Source: Siderastrea radians
Taxonomy: Eukaryota; Cnidaria; Anthozoa; Scleractinia; Rhizangiidae
Assembly: GCA_964017195.1 (NCBI GenBank)
Contig: OZ024890.1
Span: 45,323,926-45,387,925, forward strand
DNA length: 64,000 nucleotides
Direction: 5' to 3'
The notes beneath the pieces are model-generated. The model did no database searches. It had not been told where the DNA came from and was given only the letters and a program-made list of their open reading frames with translations. Below, piece by piece: positions 53,514 through 64,000 of the stretch. Each line of letters begins with the position of its first letter. The first letter of the stretch is position 1. The translations under genes were made by a program, and so were the position numbers.

Positions 53514-54383
53514 TAGCCTGCGTGCAGACGTCTCCTATTTCCTTCCACCCGCGGAAAAGGGACGTCTGCGAAACGGCGTCGCTAATCGTGTTCCAGTATC
53601 CTGCTGTTTTTCAGGAATTCGTGGAAAGTGCTTTTATTGGTTGCTTGACAATAGCCACTGTTAGAAACAACTCTGATTGGCTATCGTCGGGAAATGCTCG
53701 AGATAATGTATGCGATCTACATTTAGCGGGGTTTTCCATTGATCAAAACATGTCCGATTGTGTGTTGTGTTTCTCGACTATTCTGAAAAACAACGACAGA
53801 AACCTTGTGAAAAGTCGCAGTGAATTTAAAGTTCAGGAAGAAATCCTTTCTCTTCAGTTCATCGTACACGAAACATCGCAATATATTTGTAGATCGTGCG
53901 TGGGAAAGTTGCGAAAGTGGAGAGGTCTTTACGCCAACGTGAGAAAAATCGAGGACGAACTTTTTAACGATTATAGTTCCAAAGCTTTCAAGGCAGGACT
54001 TACAGTAAAAAAAAAAGATCGAGACACTAGGAAAGGACAGCGTAGGAACTTCGGCTTCTCCCGAGAAGCGAATTCTTTTGGAGGAGTCGGTAGATCGTTC
54101 GTTGAACGATCTCAGTTCGCTGGCTACGTCAACTCCTGTGAAAGCCGTTCGCAATGCTTCTGTAAGAAAAATTCAGATTCCTCCTCTTAGTCCTGTTCGA
54201 CCTCCGATCATGGAGCGATCAGAGGGAAACGATTCTGGCACAGAAAACAAAACTGTGTTATCATAATTTATGCGAAATTTAAAACCCGAACAGCAGGATA
54301 CTGGAACACGATTAGCGACGCCGTTTCGCAGACGTCCCTTTTCCGCGGGTGGAAGGAAATAGGAGACGTCTGCACGCAGGCTA
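53514..54383. mobile_element. hAT-like element, 870 bp, with ~95-bp TIRs and 8-bp TSD
   Basis: The duplication AGTCAAAG is exact at 53506-53513 and 54384-54391. Inverted ends run from TAGCCTGCGTGCAGACGTCT through CGACGCCGTTTCGC-type sequence to the CAGCAGGATACTGG region, essentially identical on both sides. An 8-bp duplication fits hAT. The element carries an ORF instead of a transposase and sits 18 bp beyond the CTHRC1-like stop codon, so it is in that gene's 3' UTR. Confidence 0.88.
53750..54266 (+). pseudogene. Cys-rich (ZAD-like) ORF carried inside the hAT-like element, frameshifted
   Basis: ATG at 53750 opens MSDCVLCFSTILKNN, later ICRSCVGKLRKW, so two CxxC pairs about 50 residues apart, reminiscent of a ZAD or treble-clef zinc domain. 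A basic linker follows up to KKKDRD at an A10 run (54007-54016). Past it the apparent true frame is shifted by one base and continues through EESVDRSLNDLSS and IQIPPLSPVRPP to a stop at 54264-54266. Host-gene capture or an element-specific accessory protein are both possible. I cannot name the family. Confidence 0.6.
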
Positions 54384-54401
54384 AGTCAAAGCTGCTCTCT
54401 T

Positions 54402-56671
54402 TTAAGCTTGTGGAGGAGGTATTTCTTCCACGTAGATCCGGGACACCGAGAACTCCCCAGTAAACGCGTCGGCAAATCTCCCAACAGTACATTTACCGAC
54501 CCAAAATCCTACGCGCACCATCCCCTTGCTGACTTTCTCGCAGACTCCATCGATTTGCCTCACACGGTGTAAATCTTTTTTTTTGCGCGCCATTTCCTTG
54601 GAGCATGTAAACAACACCCTCTATGGTCTGCGGAGCCGAGCACTCTGCTCCATTGAACGTGAAATACCATCGCCTGCAGCACGCATAGCAGTTATAAATA
54701 CGAAGATTGCCATTCCAGAAGACGCGCAGTCCTGTGGTGTCTGAAGTTTTCTTAAAAACACATTCCTACTACAGTGAACAAAAGAAGAAACCAGTAGTGG
54801 AATTGATATAAAAATCATTTCAATAAACCAATACAATGCAAAGCACACTGCTAGAATCACAAAAACCGTTTACGAGTTAACGTAACATAGTATTTTATTC
54901 AAGATGACAAAGCCAAAGTAAACATCTTGAGAAGGAAAACAGAAGGTGGCATGAGCTATGTACAATATAAAATACTAAAGTAGAACAATTTAGAATCTAT
55001 TTACGAAGTATAAAATACCATTAAGAAACTATGGGTAACTACTGTATTTGCCAAGGTGTACCAGACCCTGTAGCCTATTCCAGTCACGTACGATGCGGAT
55101 AGGAAAAGAATACTTAAAGTGGTACTGCCATCAAAAATTCTGAAAGCTCAAAACTCCCGTGCTGCATACCAAATAAGCCACAGACTGTCAAACTCTAGAC
55201 TGCGAGTAGTCTCTAATTTTGGCGATTGCATTCGAAAGCTCGTGAGTAAATGACGTCATTGTATCCTTTCTGGTGGAATAATGGCGGACCATCAAATCGG
55301 AAAATTGCACATTAAATAAACATGAAAGTATAATAAAAGTTTATTGAAATAATGACGATCAATTTCCCTGCCACCGCGGTGCGCGGTCCTATAGCAGTGG
55401 ATGAATAATGATGAAATGCAAATTGTCCCTGCCACCGCGGTCCACCCTGATCCTGACGCTACCCATAACCCAAATCACACATTACCCTTGAACCCAACCC
55501 TAAAGGTTGATTTCCACTGTTGCGTAAATTTTACCTGCGTACGGGCGTGAATTTAACTGGCTTCATATGCGTAGATAAAATTAGAGACGAGGTATGAACG
55601 GCTTACGTAAACGTAAAAAGTTGAAAGTTTTCAACTTTTTTACGTTTACGTAAGCTGTTCATACCTCGTCTCTTATTTTATTTACGCACGTAAAGCCAGT
55701 TAAATTCACGCCCGTACGGAGGTAAAATTTACGCAACAGTGGAAATCAATCTTAATCCAACCCTACCTCTTACCCTACTAACCCCTAACCCTACCCTACC
55801 CTTCCCTCACCCTAACCCTGAGCCTTAATCTTGACCTAATGTAGGTCACGCCAGGCTAATTTACACCTAATCTGCTTCATTAAATTCTTCTTTGCTATTA
55901 AATCAAACTAGAGAAATAAAAGAACTAAGTTAACGAAGCCTTTGATATATATGGCCTTAACCTAGACATACGTCATTTCTGGGAAATTTTCAGTCGTGTC
56001 AAATTAATTTCACGTCCATTCTGGAACAACTGTCTTTCGTGACCCCAACACCATTTGTTCAACACGTAGACACAATTTTCTGGCGCAACAGCAAATTCCC
56101 GTAATTACAAAAATCGCGAAAATCTCTGCTAATAATTACCGGTAGTGGCATTATCAGAGCCCGCGTTATTTTCACCAAGCGGGTGCCACTTGTTTTAACT
56201 TGACTTGTCGCCCGTGGGACCGCGGGTCGCAGCCGTGCTCGAATAATTATGTGCCTTCAGAGTTGCAGGGTATTGTAAAGTATCGCCAGGCAGTGGCGGA
56301 TCCAGGATTTTTGAGGGGGTGGGAAGGGGAGGGGGGGTGGCTGACCTCACAGAACGTTATTGAAACAATCGAAGACAAAATCGCCTTTGTAATAGCTCTG
56401 TTCCCTTTCATAATTTCAAGCTTAAATGACCCCAAAGAGGGGGTCCATCCCTTACCAAAAGTCTTTGGTAAGGGGAATGTTGATCAAGTCAGATTTCACT
56501 TTCGAGTTAGCTGCTTTGTTCGTAAGGTGTGAATTCTCTAAGTGTGAATATGTAGGGCTGTTTTCTTTTCATTCTACGATTCTGGGACAACCTGTGATGC
56601 GAAATGCGTTCACCTAAGAGAAAAACAAGATCAAACGTGTTGGTAGAGGACGAAAACACTGTTAATCTGTT

Positions 56672-56742
<71 letters not shown>

Positions 56743-59116
56743 GCCTTTTTTATCACGGTAAAAATACATTCAGCTGGGCTGCTTTTTAAGAAGCCGTGAG
56801 TAAAGATACAAAATGCAAAATACCTAAAGAAAGTACCTAAAGTCTAAACTAACTAATGGCAAAACACTAAATTATTAAGAATAATCACTCGGACGCAAAG
56901 CAGCTTTCAAAGAGTACAAGGAAGAGGCAATCTTAGCATCTTTTGACAAGGGATTCCATAAGTATGCCTCTCTGTAGCTGAAACTCTTTTTTAGATATTC
57001 CCATCGAGGATAGTCATTATTACTTGCACTTCTTAGACCGTAACTAGTTGATTGCGAGCACTTTATAAAAATGTCAGTCAAGTATTCAGGATATAGACCA
57101 TGATGCACTTAAAGCATCATGGTAGCGATTTGCTTCAAGCGTCTGGTTTGAAGGTCATCGAAACGAAGTTGTTGACGGAGGGCTTCGGACCGTGTGTCAT
57201 AGGAGGAAGCGGTTATCCCAGCAGCTCTGTTTTGTAGTCTTTGCAACTTATCTGATAGCGTTTTTCCAACCGCATCCCAGACAGGACCGCAGTAATCAAA
57301 GTGACATTGCACTAACGATTAATAGAGCGTGTCCAGAGTATTTAAATTGACAAATGGTCTGGCCCTCTTAATAATACCTATACCCGAGGAAACTTTCTTG
57401 CACATTTTGTCAATGTGATTCGACCAGGACAGTCTGCTGTTGATTTCTACGCCGAGATGTTTCGTGCAGGATACATGCAGGTTTAAATTGAGAACCATCC
57501 ACATAAAGGGTTGGTCTTAAGTTAGGATCCGTAAGGTGGTGGCTGCCTGCAATGATCTTCGCATTCAGCGACTATCAGTCCTGTGGTAACCGCAATTCCA
57601 GCTTTGCTAATTTAACGAAAAAAAAAACCCGTGTTGCCCTCCCCCCCCCCTCCCCCGTTTCCTCTTTGATAGCATCACAAAAGGAATTATCCTCAATTCC
57701 TACAGTGTCTGTGCTCTTAAAAATATGTTGATCCGCTTCTTCGAGCGGACCAGTTGTGGCCTGGGGTGTTTAGACCACCTCGCGAGTGCTAATCTCCTGA
57801 CTATGCTGTAATATTTATCATCGCATCGAATTACACGTAAAACTTCTATTTATTGAATTGTCAATCTCGGTTATTGAATTTCTGATTGTTCACTGCCCAC
57901 AGGTTTTCAGCGAATAACCTCGCTTATAAGGAAATTGAATTCCCTGTCAACTGCCATGACGTTCAATAGTTTTAGCCGCAAAGCAAACATTTTGTCCAAA
58001 AATAAGGCAAAAATAAAAACCAGCAACGATTAATGAAGATTACAACAACAACAATTATTCCTTTCGCGCTTATTGGATACAAATTGATTATGGCCAACTC
58101 GGCGTTACGCACGTCTTAGGTCATGTATCACCTCATATCCAACGCACGCTCGTTGAATAAATTGTTAATTATAGTTAAACCACGAGCAGTTTACCTTGAT
58201 CAATCCAGTGTCCCTGTCATCATTCAAATTCTTATAAACGCACTGTTTCCAGTTACGTCCAAACATTCCCGGAGTTGCCTGCGGGCCTGGGGGACCTTGG
58301 CTTCCACGAGCACCTGCATCACCTTTTGGTCCAGGTGGACCTGCAGGACCCGATGGTCCTTGAGGTCCTTTGTGACCTGGAGGGCCTTGGCTTCCACGAG
58401 CGCCTCTATCACCTTTGCTACCGGGTAAACCCGCAACACCTGCTGGTCCCGCGGGACCAGAGCTTCCTGGAATGCCTGGAATTCCTGGTGCGCAGCAACA
58501 AGCACTGTGAGCACAAGATCCATTTGGCGAGTTCTGTCGAGGGCCCTAAATGGGCAGAGTGAAAATTTAATTGACCTCCTGCGTTCGTTGGTTCGTCGAG
58601 CGCTCTTTCTCGGCCGCCAGAACTTATGCGTAGGACAAAATATTTTGGTGTATTGCTCCAGCGATAAGTAATAGATTTCATTCAATATTTTCAAAGTTTC
58701 TGAATAGACGTATTTCGATCTTTTTGCCTAATTTATGTTCTTAGCTTGTTCATTTTTCTCTATTTAACAGGACAGTCAAAGCTTTCTATCGCGAGCTTCC
58801 CTTAAAGGCTAATCAACTCGTCTTTAAACTACCAGCTCTTTAATCTGGAATAAAAAAAATATTTTTCACAACACTTGCCTAGGCGCTTTGTTTGTTTGAA
58901 ATCAAGGACCCCCCCCCCCCTCCCCCCCGCTCCTCCAAAAAAAAGGATATATATTTTATATTGAGAACAGTTGGAGAAAAGTAAGTATAATAGCATCAGG
59001 GTTAATGACCTGACCTTGTTGCCACGTGGCTTTCTACTGGTTTTGTTGTCATTTGCAGAGCACATGGCGATCAGCAGGGAAAGCAGTACACACACGGTGG
59101 TCAGCGGTATATTCAT
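54402..59116 (-). CDS. CTHRC1: CTHRC1-like secreted collagen-repeat protein, 3 exons, ~271 aa
   Basis: Exons on the - strand: 59116-59015 (signal peptide [20 protein letters not shown] and a basic tail), 58545-58195 (CCCAPG, then 23 Gly-X-Y triplets at residues 55-121, then [17 protein letters not shown]), and 54765-54402 ([36 protein letters not shown], then [22 protein letters not shown] and stop). All junctions are phase 0. The Cys-rich C-terminus is the CTHRC1 signature; human CTHRC1 is 243 aa and is secreted, with roles in matrix and Wnt/PCP signalling. A T9 run at 54576-54584 (A9 on the coding strand) has one base too many, so the frame breaks after GNGAQ and resumes at [12 protein letters not shown]. 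This is either an assembly error or a real lesion. Intron 2 holds a LINE fragment. Confidence 0.85.
55440..55850. repeat. Degenerate telomere-like CCCTAA-rich tract split by a hairpin MITE
   Basis: Words such as ACCCTA, CCCTAACCC and CTAACCCT recur in imperfect order (55440-55506 and 55750-55830) on either side of the hairpin element. They may be an old interstitial telomeric stretch or a simple-repeat coincidence. Confidence 0.45.
55507..55749. mobile_element. Long hairpin MITE, 243 bp
   Basis: Arms of about 120 bp match with few differences: TTGATTTCCACTGTTGCGTA, CGTACGGGCGTGAATTTAAC and AGACGAGGTATGAAC on the left all recur inverted on the right, meeting at AAAGTTGAAAG. Flanks are TAAA GG and TC TTAA, a possible decayed TTAA site. 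Confidence 0.85.
56673..56742. repeat. (TAA)n microsatellite, ~70 bp
   Basis: About 23 TAA triplets. Read on the - strand it directly follows the LINE fragment, so it is probably the 3' tail of that insertion. Confidence 0.93.
56743..57530 (-). mobile_element. LINE 3' fragment (jockey/CR1-type reverse transcriptase C-terminus)
   Basis: The - strand encodes [37 protein letters not shown], then [16 protein letters not shown] and [13 protein letters not shown], the familiar region after the RT domain of CR1/jockey-type LINEs. Stops and frameshifts interrupt it. It ends in the TAA/ATT microsatellite. It lies in intron 2 of the CTHRC1-like gene in the same orientation. Confidence 0.82.
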
Positions 59117-60379
59117 ATCGTTGTCTTGGTTTTTACTTGCAACCTGTGTAATTGAATATCCGAAGGGTAAAATAACGCTCCTGTACATTAAAAGTCAGTA
59201 GTTTGACAACTTTTATCATACATATTGAGCAATTATAATAGTATAGGGGAGCTCCAATTTAAACAAATTTCTAATTTTGATATTCCGGGAACTGTACGTG
59301 AAATCCTGTAAGCGATGCTGGTGCAAACAAATAGATAGATGTAACGATTGAAGCAGGGGGTTCTTTTGAGGCCAGAGGTCGGATGTAACGTCCGGTCGTT
59401 TGACATGTAAGGACCTGTACTTTCATAAGAAATAATTATTTTCTGAAGTGTAAATATAAAATCGGATGATTTTGTATTTGTTTATCAAAGATAGAGTTGA
59501 GTCTTATTTTGCTCACTTGTGTATCTCATACAATCGGAAGCAAATGATCATTCCTGCATTCTTCCCGATTGGAATCCGTTTTCAGTAGGTTCCAAAACGG
59601 ACACCTGCAGACTGATAAATATCATAATTGCTAGAATTTTTTTGTGAGCATTTTTTAAAATGCCGTAAAAGACCTTCCCGGTTAATCACTTCCGGTCCAG
59701 GGAACGCGGGAAATGGCGTTTTAGAGAGTCCAATTTCAAAACTTTCCCGTGGGAGCACGCCCCTGGACAACCTTAGAAGTTCGTGCCTCCGGCACTCACG
59801 TCGCAAAAGCGCGAACGACCGCTTGTTTCCCCTATGAATCCGGTACTTTATACTACCGAAAACACTGTTGAATAATTCATAGTTTTGTTGCCAAGACCTG
59901 AGGACATTTCAAACCTGTCTTTTTAACATGTAATCATGTAATCCTGTAAAAATCATTGATCGTTTAAAATTGAGTCATAAGAATAGTTGAGTTTGAAATG
60001 TTTCTTTTTTCTTTATCCTTCAATGAATTAATTAGAGCAAATCCACAACTTACACCCCAACGTTTTGCGGTTATTTTTTAAGACAAGCTCCAAAACATAG
60101 AAATAAAACTAAAAGCTGCCGCTTGCAATTTCACCACTGATTTAAACAAACACTTCAGCTTTTGAACTTCGTTACTGAAGATAAGAATCCTTTGGTAAAC
60201 TGAGTTTTCATATTCTTTTCCTCGTTTACAATTTCCGTAATTCATTGTGACTTCCAAATATATTTTCTTTGCCTCTTTTCGACTTTTCTTACCATTATCT
60301 AAAGGCTTTATAATTCCTTTTGAAGCCAGTTTGAATGTAACAGTTATTTCGTTAAATTAAGCTTCATGATAAGAAGGTA
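59117..60379. other. Proximal upstream region of the CTHRC1-like gene
   Basis: No coding region seen. CACAGGTTGCAAG on the - strand about 35 bp upstream of the ATG could be a splice acceptor of a 5' non-coding exon. A 59640-59830 stretch contains phrases such as TTTCCCGTGGGAGCACGCCC that look like a fragment of an interspersed repeat. The promoter is expected here, but no TATA box was found. Confidence 0.4.
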
Positions 60380-62760
60380 CCAACCTTGCTAGTGTCGCAA
60401 TAATCATCCAATGAAGACGGAATAATAAAATCCTTGCTCTTAAGGAGAGAAAATGATCATTTGTTCTTGACAAATCTTTTTTGAGCTTTACTGGACGAGT
60501 TTCACGTTAAATCATGTTTTGAAGCTGATTATGTGTAATATAGCAAAATAAGGCGAGCACTCCTATTGGCTTTTTCATTTTTGGATTGGCTAATAATGCG
60601 AGATCTTTTATTTGGCTTTGTTTTAATACGTTACGAGTCAAAACACGATTAAGAACTGATCACGTGAAAAGTAAGACGAGATTTCTTATTGGTTAGATCC
60701 TTTTTGAACTAACTAATGATTTGACCTCTTTTGTTTTGCTTTGACGACTGTCATGACACGTGTAAACAAGATTTAGAGCTGATCACGTGCACAATTTCCG
60801 TAGACAGGAGCAGCCGTGGTATGGGTGGAAATCGGTTTCCATTTCAAAATCACCACAAGAAAGGGATTTTGATAGAAAAATGAAATTCTTCCAATTATCC
60901 AGACGAAGAAAACACCTTGAACATTACTTTCTCTTGAAATACACCAACACAAGTCTTGGTGTCAAACTTGCACAAAGATAAAATCAATAAATTATGGGCA
61001 GAGAACGCATTTTACGAAAATAGCTTAGTAGGCCTTAAATTCGTAAAATTTTATACTACTTTGTACTTCGTTTTTATTATAATTAGAAGCAATTTTATAC
61101 AAATGTCAGTTAATTTTACACTGCTAAGAGCCAAAAGGAAGCCAAACAAAGGATGATTGCTTTTTTTCATTTAAGAAAACGATATTACTGCACAGATTGC
61201 CTTAGAAAGTTTGTTCTTCGTATAACTTAAACTTTGTCATTCTGTTATTTCAGCAACTAAAAATTCGTGCGCTACCCAATGTCTGGAAAAAAATTAATTT
61301 AACGAATTTCATGTCCTTTAGTAAATCACTTGTACGGTCAGAGAATGCATTTTACGAAAATAGCCTGAACCTTTAAATTCCTAAAATTTTATATTACTTT
61401 GTATTTCGTTTTTACCACGATTAGAAGCAATTTAACACAAATGCTCAGAGCCGAAATGAAGCCAAACAAAGGATGCTTGCCATCTGTGCAAACTTGTTGC
61501 ACAGATGGCTTTTTAAAATAATTCTGTTCTTCGTTATGTCTGTTGTTTCAGCGACTGAAAATTCGTGCACCACCCCGTGCATTTTAAGGAATTTCATGTC
61601 CTTTAGTAATATAGCTTTTACCGTCAGTGGACAACCTGTGCTTGAAGTGATTGTACAAAGTTGGCAACCATTCTCTGTTTCATTTTGCATATCGTAAAAT
61701 AAAACATAGCTTACGCATGACTTCAAGATTACCTTTCTAAAAAAGAGTAGTTTAGTTTACTTTTAGAAGAACTTACAAACAGGTGCAAATTAACACAAAA
61801 TACCGTATTACGTAATTTAACAGTTATTTTTCCTTAAGTAGTGTTAACTTAAAAAAGTAACAACCTTGCTACTGTGGATATAATCCTCCGAAGACGACTG
61901 ATACAGCTCTTGCTTTTACCGAGAGAAAATGTTCATTCGTTCTTGAGAGACCTTTTTTATCTTTGCTGAACGATTTTCCAGTTAAAACATGTTTTACAGC
62001 TGATTACCTGCAGGATACCAGAATAAGACGAATATTCCTATTGGTTAATTTATTTATCGCTGGCCAATGATGTTACATCTTTTATTAAGATTTGCTTTAT
62101 TAGGTTTCACGTAAAAACGCGGTTGAGAGCTGAACACTTGTAAATAACACGAGAAGACGAAAATTTCTATTGGAAAGGGTATTTTTAGCTGACCAATGAT
62201 GTTATCTTTTTATTTTGTTTAAGACACGATAAAACAAGTATTAACTTTGAAGGACAAAGTGTTTGAAAAATGACTGAAATCGCCCAAATTATCCGCATCA
62301 AGAAAATTTCTTGAACAGAAGTTTCTCCTGAAATACAGTGGCGTAATTCCTTGTGAAAAATGTTAACACAGGAAATAGTTTCATTAAAACATTGACAGAG
62401 AATTTGGTTGTGAATATAGCTCGGAACGTTAGCCCTGAAATTTTATATCCAAGCCCTTATGAATGTAATGGTACAAAGGACACACTGCTAACGGTGAAGA
62501 CGTAGCCAAAAAAGTCTGCCCGTCCTCTTTAGAAGACAATAATGCTGCAAAGATGTACTTAGAATGGCAGTTATTCGCAGTTGATGGTAAATGGTTTTTA
62601 AAAATATTTCTGTAACGTTAACAGAATTCGCGCACTGCCTCTAGTATCTAGAAAAAGGCGATTACAACGGTTGCGATGTCCTCTAATAAAAGTTGGCAAC
62701 CATTATCTGTTTTATTTTACGTATCCTGAACAAAACCATAGCATACTTGTCCCTGTTGTG
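60380..62760. repeat. Diverged tandem repeats with recurrent CCAAT and CACGTG motifs
   Basis: The segment around 60383-60800 (ACCAACCTTGCTAGTGTCGC, later GAGAGAAAATGATCATT) returns at 61860-62240 (CAACCTTGCTACTGTGG, GAGAGAAAATGTTCATT). Within each, a ~130-bp subunit repeats: an AGCTGATCACGTG-like start, then AAGACGA, then CTATTGGTTA, then GCCAATGATG. Another block (GAGAACGCATTTTACGAAAA at about 61000; GAGAATGCATTTTACGAAAA at about 61341) repeats after ~340 bp, and a third related piece ending in GTTGGCAACCATTNTCTGTTT occurs at 61658 and 62692. No protein is encoded. Confidence 0.7.
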
Positions 62761-64000
62761 AGCCTGTATCTAATGATCGATGAATGCGATAGTTTAATCA
62801 AGTTGTAGAAAAGATAAAAGATGAAAGCTACTGATTCGTACAAATGCTGCACTTATACTATTAAGCCTAATGTCGTCTGATTTTCACGGAGGTTTATTTC
62901 GCCTCTTCAAGTAGTAGAACCGGTTTACGTTTTCAGAAAGCGATTCTCTGTTGTAAGTGAGTTGAACAACCTAACTTTGATCGACTCAGTGTCTGATTTT
63001 GTGCGTATAGAAAAAATCTAAGAAGAGAGAAAAGAGCAAAACGAGAAAACAATTGATTTAGAATTCACGAACAAGACTGAAAACTGCGAGCAAACCGTTC
63101 TTAGGCTGTCGCATAAAATAAAACTTTAAAGTGGTAACCAGCCGCTGCTAAACTGAAAACGCTTATAAAAGTGATCCACACAGAGCAGTGATCACTTTTT
63201 CCTTAATTCTACAGAAAAAGCATTCTTGAAAGGATTTACTCTGGAACACTTATCTTCACTTTTATTCAATACTCAAAGTTATCCGTTTATTTTTCTTCTA
63301 GAGATAAAAAATAGTAAAGATATCGCAAACATCCATCCATATGTTGTGGAATATCGACAAGGTTATTGAACAGTTGAAGCACACACTACATGGATCTATT
63401 ATGTTCTGCTGTAAATTGGATGCAGTGAACGATATACAGGTATTCCCTTGTTCTTTATTGAAGCTGTATGAACATTTTATGCAAGAAAAGTCAGTGGACG
63501 TTTACCAATTAATTAGCAAAAAATAACCTTAGTGATATCACTTACCTTTGAAGTAACACAGCAATTAGAAACTAAAACTGTATAAGAAAGAAGAAATGTT
63601 AGTTTGAAAAACAAAGCAAATAAAGATATCCAGGCAATTACATATTGCAAACATATACCTTTAGCTTCTTTCGGTCCTTCCTTGTTAAGATTGAGAAGAA
63701 TATAATATCTTAATTCTTTACAAAACTGCTTTGTTTTGTTTAATTAGATTCTCGTCAGAGCAGGTAAGTTTTATTCTAACAAGCAATTTAATTCGCTATC
63801 TGTTTCATCCAATGAAATGGAGTCTACCATGCATTTCTGTTTTGCTACGCTCTGTGAACGGACAAGTTTTTTTTCAGATTTGTAGAAAAAAAGAGTTTTG
63901 AGTTCCGAAAAAATCATTTACAAAATTTGATACCTAAACAGATGAAAATAAAGTTATTCATTTTACACGTAAAAAGTCAGAGTCTTAATTATTCTTTCGG
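62761..64000. other. AT-rich right end, no gene seen
   Basis: Only short open frames without recognisable domains; the longest (63341-63526) gives MLWNIDKVIEQLKHTLHGS with no support. No clear repeats, RNA genes or splice-linked exons were found. Confidence 0.45.

Noticed and set aside
56290..56470. GCAGTGGCGGATCCAGGA-type hAT terminus
   Set aside because: It looks like one end of a hAT element, but I could not find the matching other end or a target duplication, so no element is called.
58224..58694. 156-codon - strand frame over the collagen exon
   Set aside because: It is an out-of-frame shadow; the Gly-X-Y frame with splice sites and a matching signal-peptide exon is the real one.
61445..61726. 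93-codon - strand frame with several Cys
   Set aside because: It lies inside the diverged tandem repeats, is not conserved between repeat copies and shows no domain.

Overview
This is nuclear DNA of an animal, most probably a scleractinian coral or another anthozoan cnidarian. The base composition is AT-rich and the introns are canonical GT-AG. The two recognisable genes are metazoan families, and the introns are full of the short foldback, LINE, Penelope and tRNA-like repeats I associate with coral genomes. Nothing here is bacterial or plasmid-like. Taxonomy is inferred; no marker gene fixes the species.

Two genes face each other. On the + strand a gene of about 49 kb (2034-51232) can be assembled by hand from 34 exons whose phases all agree, giving about 930 residues. 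It has a short Ser/Pro-rich head, one Tudor domain (exons 5-9), a long coiled-coil-like middle (exons 10-27) and a degenerate kinase fold (exons 28-34). That is the architecture of STK31/TDRD8, a germline Tudor protein. The kinase part keeps the beta-3 Lys but lacks the catalytic Asp, so it should be a pseudokinase. On the - strand (59116 down to 54402) lies a three-exon CTHRC1-like secreted protein: signal peptide, 23 Gly-X-Y triplets, and a Cys-rich C-terminal domain. Its last exon carries a one-base frameshift in an A9 run.

The rest is mostly mobile DNA. From left to right: an upstream flank with a hairpin MITE; intron 1 (2100-11757) with a minisatellite, an inverted pair of Penelope-like 3' ends, nested MITEs and a decayed LINE; a Tc1/mariner-like element at 14.1-16.0 kb; a hAT-like element at 21.8-22.7 kb; and a 4.4-kb TTAA-flanked element (24490-28900). 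Inside that last element sits an array of ten tRNA-like units, two reversed and eight forward. Each unit is about 249 bp and carries A box, B box and a T-run terminator. Two more TTAA-flanked elements (42675-44512 and 44772-49203) bracket the 78-bp exon 30. A hAT-like element with a captured Cys-rich ORF (53514-54383) sits 18 bp past the CTHRC1-like stop codon. The right end (60.4-62.8 kb), upstream of the CTHRC1-like gene, is a diverged tandem repeat with recurring ATTGG/CCAAT and CACGTG motifs.

The most unusual structure is the tRNA-like array. It has near-identical units, a head-to-head inversion, a 12-bp direct repeat at its edges, and is nested in a TTAA element inside an intron of a probable germline Tudor gene.
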